Below are positions 16,150-18,297 of a stretch of DNA of 18,297 bases, piece by piece. The translations under genes were made by a program, and so were the position numbers. The DNA is from Candidatus Stramentimicrobium fermentans (lineage in GTDB: Bacteria; Atribacterota; Phoenicimicrobiia; Phoenicimicrobiales; Stramentimicrobiaceae). Within the stretch, counting starts at the first letter, position 1. Each line of letters opens with the position of its first letter. The notes under the pieces were generated by a model. That model did not search any database. It saw only the letters and a list, made by a program, of their open reading frames with translations, and was not told the origin of the DNA. The DNA lies in assembly GCA_012520575.1 (NCBI GenBank), contig JAAYOB010000035.1, positions 1 through 18,297 on the forward strand. Direction: 5' to 3'.

Positions 16150-17109
16150 ATGGTAGTATATGGAGATGTAGTTCAGGCTTATGAAAAAGTAACCAGATTT
16201 AAAAACCCTACTCTATTACAATATTCAGGTACCTTGAGCAGAATGACCGATAGCGAAGTCTTTTTAAAACCAGAAAATCTACAAATTACCGGGTCTTTTA
16301 AATTAGGTGGGGCACTAAATGTAATGTCGAATCTTGTTCAAAAAGAAAAGATTAAGGGAGTGGTTACCTGCTCTGCCGGTAATTGGGGACAGGCGGTGGC
16401 TTATGCTGCCCGACAATATGACACTTACTCTATTATTGTGATGCCCAAACAAGCCTCTTTAATTAAGATAGCAGCTACCAGAGGATATGGGGCAGAGGTA
16501 GCGTTATTTGGGGAAAATTCTAATGATGTTGCTGCTAAAGCTCAGGAAATCGCTCAAAATGAAGGTTTGATTTTTCTTAGTCCTTTTGGCAATGACGATT
16601 TAATAGCAGGTCATGGTACAGTGGGGTTGGAAATTATAAAAGAGAGGCCTGAAACTGATGTAGTTCTCTGCCCGGTAGGAAGTGGTGCTTTTATTGCCGG
16701 AATTGCTTTGGCGCTAAAAGAAAAAAATCCCAAAATTAAGATTATTGGCATTGAACCGGAGAATGCCAATGCCATGTGGTTATCGCTAAAGGCCGATAAA
16801 ATTGTAGAATTAGAACAAGTTGATACCATAGCCGACGGCTTGGCTTTAAAAAAGCCCGGTGAGCAATCTTTTGAAATAGTAAAAAAATACGTTGATGAAA
16901 TTGTCTTGGTCAATGAAGAAGATATAAAAAAAGCAGTTATTTTTTTGCTGGAGAGAACAAAGTTATTGGTAGAGCCATCAGGCGCAGTAACTGTGGCTGC
17001 TCTTATGACCGGTAAAGCTAATTTGCAAAACCGTAAAATAGCAGCTATTCTTAGTGGCGGAAATTTTGATTTAACTAAACTGAAAATTTTTTTAGAATGT
17101 GATTGTTGA
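16150..17109 (+). CDS. Threonine/serine dehydratase-like fold-type II PLP enzyme, divergent
   Basis: This 319-residue PLP enzyme is related to catabolic threonine ammonia-lyase and serine racemase; no ACT regulatory domain follows. K51 in ITGSFKLGGALN should form the Schiff base, LKPENLQ precedes it, and the C-terminal SGGN contacts the pyridine side. Three motifs differ from the standard enzyme. SFKLGGA stands where SFK(L/I)RGA is usual, SAGNWGQ where SSGNHAQ is usual, and PVGSGAFIAGIA where the phosphate loop is normally PVGGGGLIAGI. These changes surround the cofactor and substrate, so the substrate may not be threonine. AAGGAGAGAGG precedes the ATG, and the gene is 19 nt after the M20 hydrolase. 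The neighbouring iclR suggests regulated catabolism. Deamination to a 2-oxo acid is the best guess. Confidence 0.85.
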   Translation: MVVYGDVVQAYEKVTRFKNPTLLQYSGTLSRMTDSEVFLKPENLQITGSFKLGGALNVMSNLVQKEKIKGVVTCSAGNWGQAVAYAARQYDTYSIIVMPKQASLIKIAATRGYGAEVALFGENSNDVAAKAQEIAQNEGLIFLSPFGNDDLIAGHGTVGLEIIKERPETDVVLCPVGSGAFIAGIALALKEKNPKIKIIGIEPENANAMWLSLKADKIVELEQVDTIADGLALKKPGEQSFEIVKKYVDEIVLVNEEDIKKAVIFLLERTKLLVEPSGAVTVAALMTGKANLQNRKIAAILSGGNFDLTKLKIFLECDC

Positions 17110-17341
17110 ATAAAAAACAAACACAAAGTAGTAGTATTATTAAATTTTAATAAAATATTGAAATATTTAGTTTATTTTTTGCTTTAAATATATTATCCAA
17201 AAAAAAGTTCTAATTAGAGATCCGAAACAGTTCTTCAATATTTTAAAAAGCTTACAATTCCTTCCCTATCTTCATTTAAAATCATTTCTTTATGGTATTT
17301 CGGACTATTATTTCTTCAAATAAAAGATTAATTAAAATAAC

Positions 17342-17368
17342 TTGACTTTTTTAAAAAAATATTATAAA
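17342..17368 (+). promoter_or_regulatory. Promoter candidate for iclR
   Basis: TTGACT at 17342-17347 matches 5 of 6 of the -35 consensus. TATAAA at 17363-17368 is a good -10 at 15 bp, and TAAAGT at 17365-17370 gives the ideal 17 bp. Transcription would begin near 17375-17380, just before the palindrome at 17385-17399. Confidence 0.55.
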
Positions 17369-17384
17369 GTATAAATATAGTAAG

Positions 17385-17399
17385 TGGAAAGGTCTTTCC
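17385..17399. promoter_or_regulatory. IclR-type operator candidate
   Basis: TGGAAA and TTTCC flank GGTC; GGAAAG (17386-17391) and CTTTCC (17394-17399) are perfect inverted arms. The known IclR consensus is TGGAAAT-N-ATTTCCA, so this differs mainly by one extra spacer base. It lies just after the predicted start of transcription and before the iclR ATG, a position suited to autorepression. Confidence 0.5.
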
Positions 17400-17404
17400 G
17401 TATT

Positions 17405-18172
17405 ATGGAAAAAGTACAAAATAGCCAAAGAATAAAATCAATTGATAGAGCTCTGGATATCTTAGAATTTCTTTCTAACAATGGAGATGATATAGGTATT
17501 TCAGATATAAGTCGTGGAATAGGTATGGGTCTCAGTACTGTACACAGGATAATTAATACTTTAAAATCTCGTGGATATATTATTCAGAATCAAAAAACAT
17601 TGAAATATAGATTAAGTATTAGACTATTTGAACTTGGGTGCAAGGTTTATAATGTCAAACATCTAATCAAAATAGTTCGACCGTATTTAAGGAAATTATC
17701 GAAAATGACCAGTGAAACAGTTAATCTGGCAATCTTAGAGGATAAAGAAGTTGTTTATCTCGATACTATTGAGAGCATAGAAACACTGAGGACTGGCATA
17801 GTACGAGGAACGAGGACTGCAGCTCATTGTACTGCTCTGGGTAAAGTACTACTATCATCCATTCCTGACAGTGATTTTAAACAATTATATAAAAATAGCG
17901 AGACAATTAGTCAGCTTACTCCCAAATCCCTCACCTCATTAGTTGACCTAAAGAAAGAACTAAGAAAAGTTAAGAAACAAGGTTATGCGTTTGATCAGGA
18001 AGAATCAATGATTGGTATTAATTGTGTGGGAGTACCTATTTTTAATGGAAATAAAGAAGTTATTATGGCAATTAGTATTACTGGTCCCTCTTCACGTTTT
18101 ACTGTGGATAAAATGAAAGACGTAAAAGAAAAGTTAATAATTACAGCAAAAGAAGTTTCAAGTTTATTTTAA
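17405..18172 (+). CDS. IclR-family transcriptional regulator
   Basis: This 255-residue DNA-binding regulator has an N-terminal winged helix at about 10-70 (SIDRALDILEFLS, ISDISRGIGMGLSTVHRIIN, LKSRGYI). The IclR effector domain follows, with GTRTAAHCTALGKVLLSS from residue 135, GYAFDQEESMIGINCVGVPI and ITGPSSRF. I take ATG 17405 as the start. A GTG at 17384 would add seven residues but lies inside the palindrome and has no Shine-Dalgarno; GGAAAGG at 17386-17392 is 12 nt before ATG 17405. It has its own promoter and probably controls the M20/PLP pair upstream as well as itself. The ligand is unknown. The protein is full length, ending only a few bases before an insertion sequence. Confidence 0.92.
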   Translation: MEKVQNSQRIKSIDRALDILEFLSNNGDDIGISDISRGIGMGLSTVHRIINTLKSRGYIIQNQKTLKYRLSIRLFELGCKVYNVKHLIKIVRPYLRKLSKMTSETVNLAILEDKEVVYLDTIESIETLRTGIVRGTRTAAHCTALGKVLLSSIPDSDFKQLYKNSETISQLTPKSLTSLVDLKKELRKVKKQGYAFDQEESMIGINCVGVPIFNGNKEVIMAISITGPSSRFTVDKMKDVKEKLIITAKEVSSLF

Positions 18173-18178
18173 AATAAG

Positions 18179-18297
18179 GTAATGCATAACCAAAGTTGCA
18201 CTAAATTTGCTCTTTGACAATGGAAATCTGTTGATTCAGTAACCTCCTTAATAAGATAACAAGGTTCTCATTCCGATGGTTAAATCTCCACTCTACC
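18179..18297. mobile_element. End of an insertion sequence (IS1595/IS1016-like), partial
   Basis: The last ~120 bases contain the 3' end of a transposase on the minus strand and then a short non-coding tail toward iclR. GGTAATGCATAACC at 18179-18192 is nearly palindromic and is a plausible terminal inverted repeat, but the other end is outside the window, so the exact boundary is a guess. Family is inferred from the transposase fragment only. Confidence 0.5.
18201..18296 (-). CDS. Transposase C-terminal fragment (IS1595/IS1016-like), runs off the window
   Basis: The final 31 codons of a minus-strand gene are visible, with stop TAG at 18203-18201. The peptide runs VEWRFNHRNENLVILLRRLL, then ends NQQISIVKEQI. 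A C-terminal (E/F)xRFNxR followed by a leucine-rich helix is characteristic of ISXO2-like DDE transposases of the IS1595 family, including IS1016. The fragment has none of the DDE residues, which would lie beyond the window. The frame is open to the window edge. The assignment rests on this short motif, so it is moderate. Confidence 0.55.
   Translation of the reverse strand, partial: VEWRFNHRNENLVILLRRLLNQQISIVKEQI

Noticed and set aside
17137-17153. TTATTAAA/TTTAATAA palindrome after the PLP-enzyme gene as a terminator
   Set aside because: It is entirely A/T with a one-base centre, so it would not form a stable RNA hairpin.

Overview
The window is AT-rich, gene-dense bacterial chromosome from an anaerobe. 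It carries the end of a methylenetetrahydrofolate reductase gene, a corrinoid methyl-transfer module with its ATP-dependent reactivase, and a YgiQ-type radical SAM protein. Together these point to a strict anaerobe with folate/corrinoid one-carbon metabolism. PstS has a plain cleavable signal peptide with no lipobox cysteine, which fits a cell with a periplasm better than a monoderm. A diderm lineage such as Atribacterota would suit, but this is inference and no marker gene here settles it.

Layout. (1) 1-4156: a 5' fragment of metF on the minus strand, divergent from a plus-strand cluster of B12-binding corrinoid protein, pterin-binding methyltransferase (methyl-THF:corrinoid type) and RACo-like 2Fe-2S/ASKHA corrinoid activator. 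The 325-bp divergent region holds a promoter candidate, a perfect 8+8 inverted repeat and a 10-bp direct repeat. No substrate-specific methyltransferase (MttB, MtaB, MtvB type) lies in the window. (2) 4262-5944: a YgiQ-family radical SAM protein. (3) 6231-13007: a complete phosphate-starvation locus, phoB-phoR-pstS-pstC-pstA-pstB-phoU. Four Pho-box hexamers with exact 11-bp spacing precede pstS, and a strong hairpin separates pstS from pstC. (4) 13025-14530 (minus): threonine synthase, followed by a mostly empty 436-bp divergent region. (5) 14967-18172: an M20 amidohydrolase, a divergent fold-type II PLP enzyme related to threonine/serine dehydratases, and an IclR-family regulator with its own promoter and a near-consensus IclR-type palindrome. 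(6) 18179-18297: the end of an insertion sequence whose partial minus-strand transposase resembles the C-terminus of IS1595/IS1016-type enzymes. It lies only a few bases after the intact iclR stop.

How they work together. In the first module, a methyl group would be loaded onto the corrinoid protein by an enzyme encoded elsewhere and passed to tetrahydrofolate by the methyltransferase. RACo would rescue the oxidised Co(II) form, and metF links methyl-THF to the rest of one-carbon metabolism. In the Pho locus, PhoR senses phosphate status through PstSCAB and PhoU, and PhoB binds the repeats before pstS. In the last module, the M20 enzyme may free an amino acid that the PLP enzyme then deaminates, under IclR control; this is inferred from gene order. 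No clearly undescribed system is visible. The most useful second looks are the unusual PLP-binding motifs of the dehydratase-like enzyme, the orphan corrinoid module, the Pho-box array and the IS junction.
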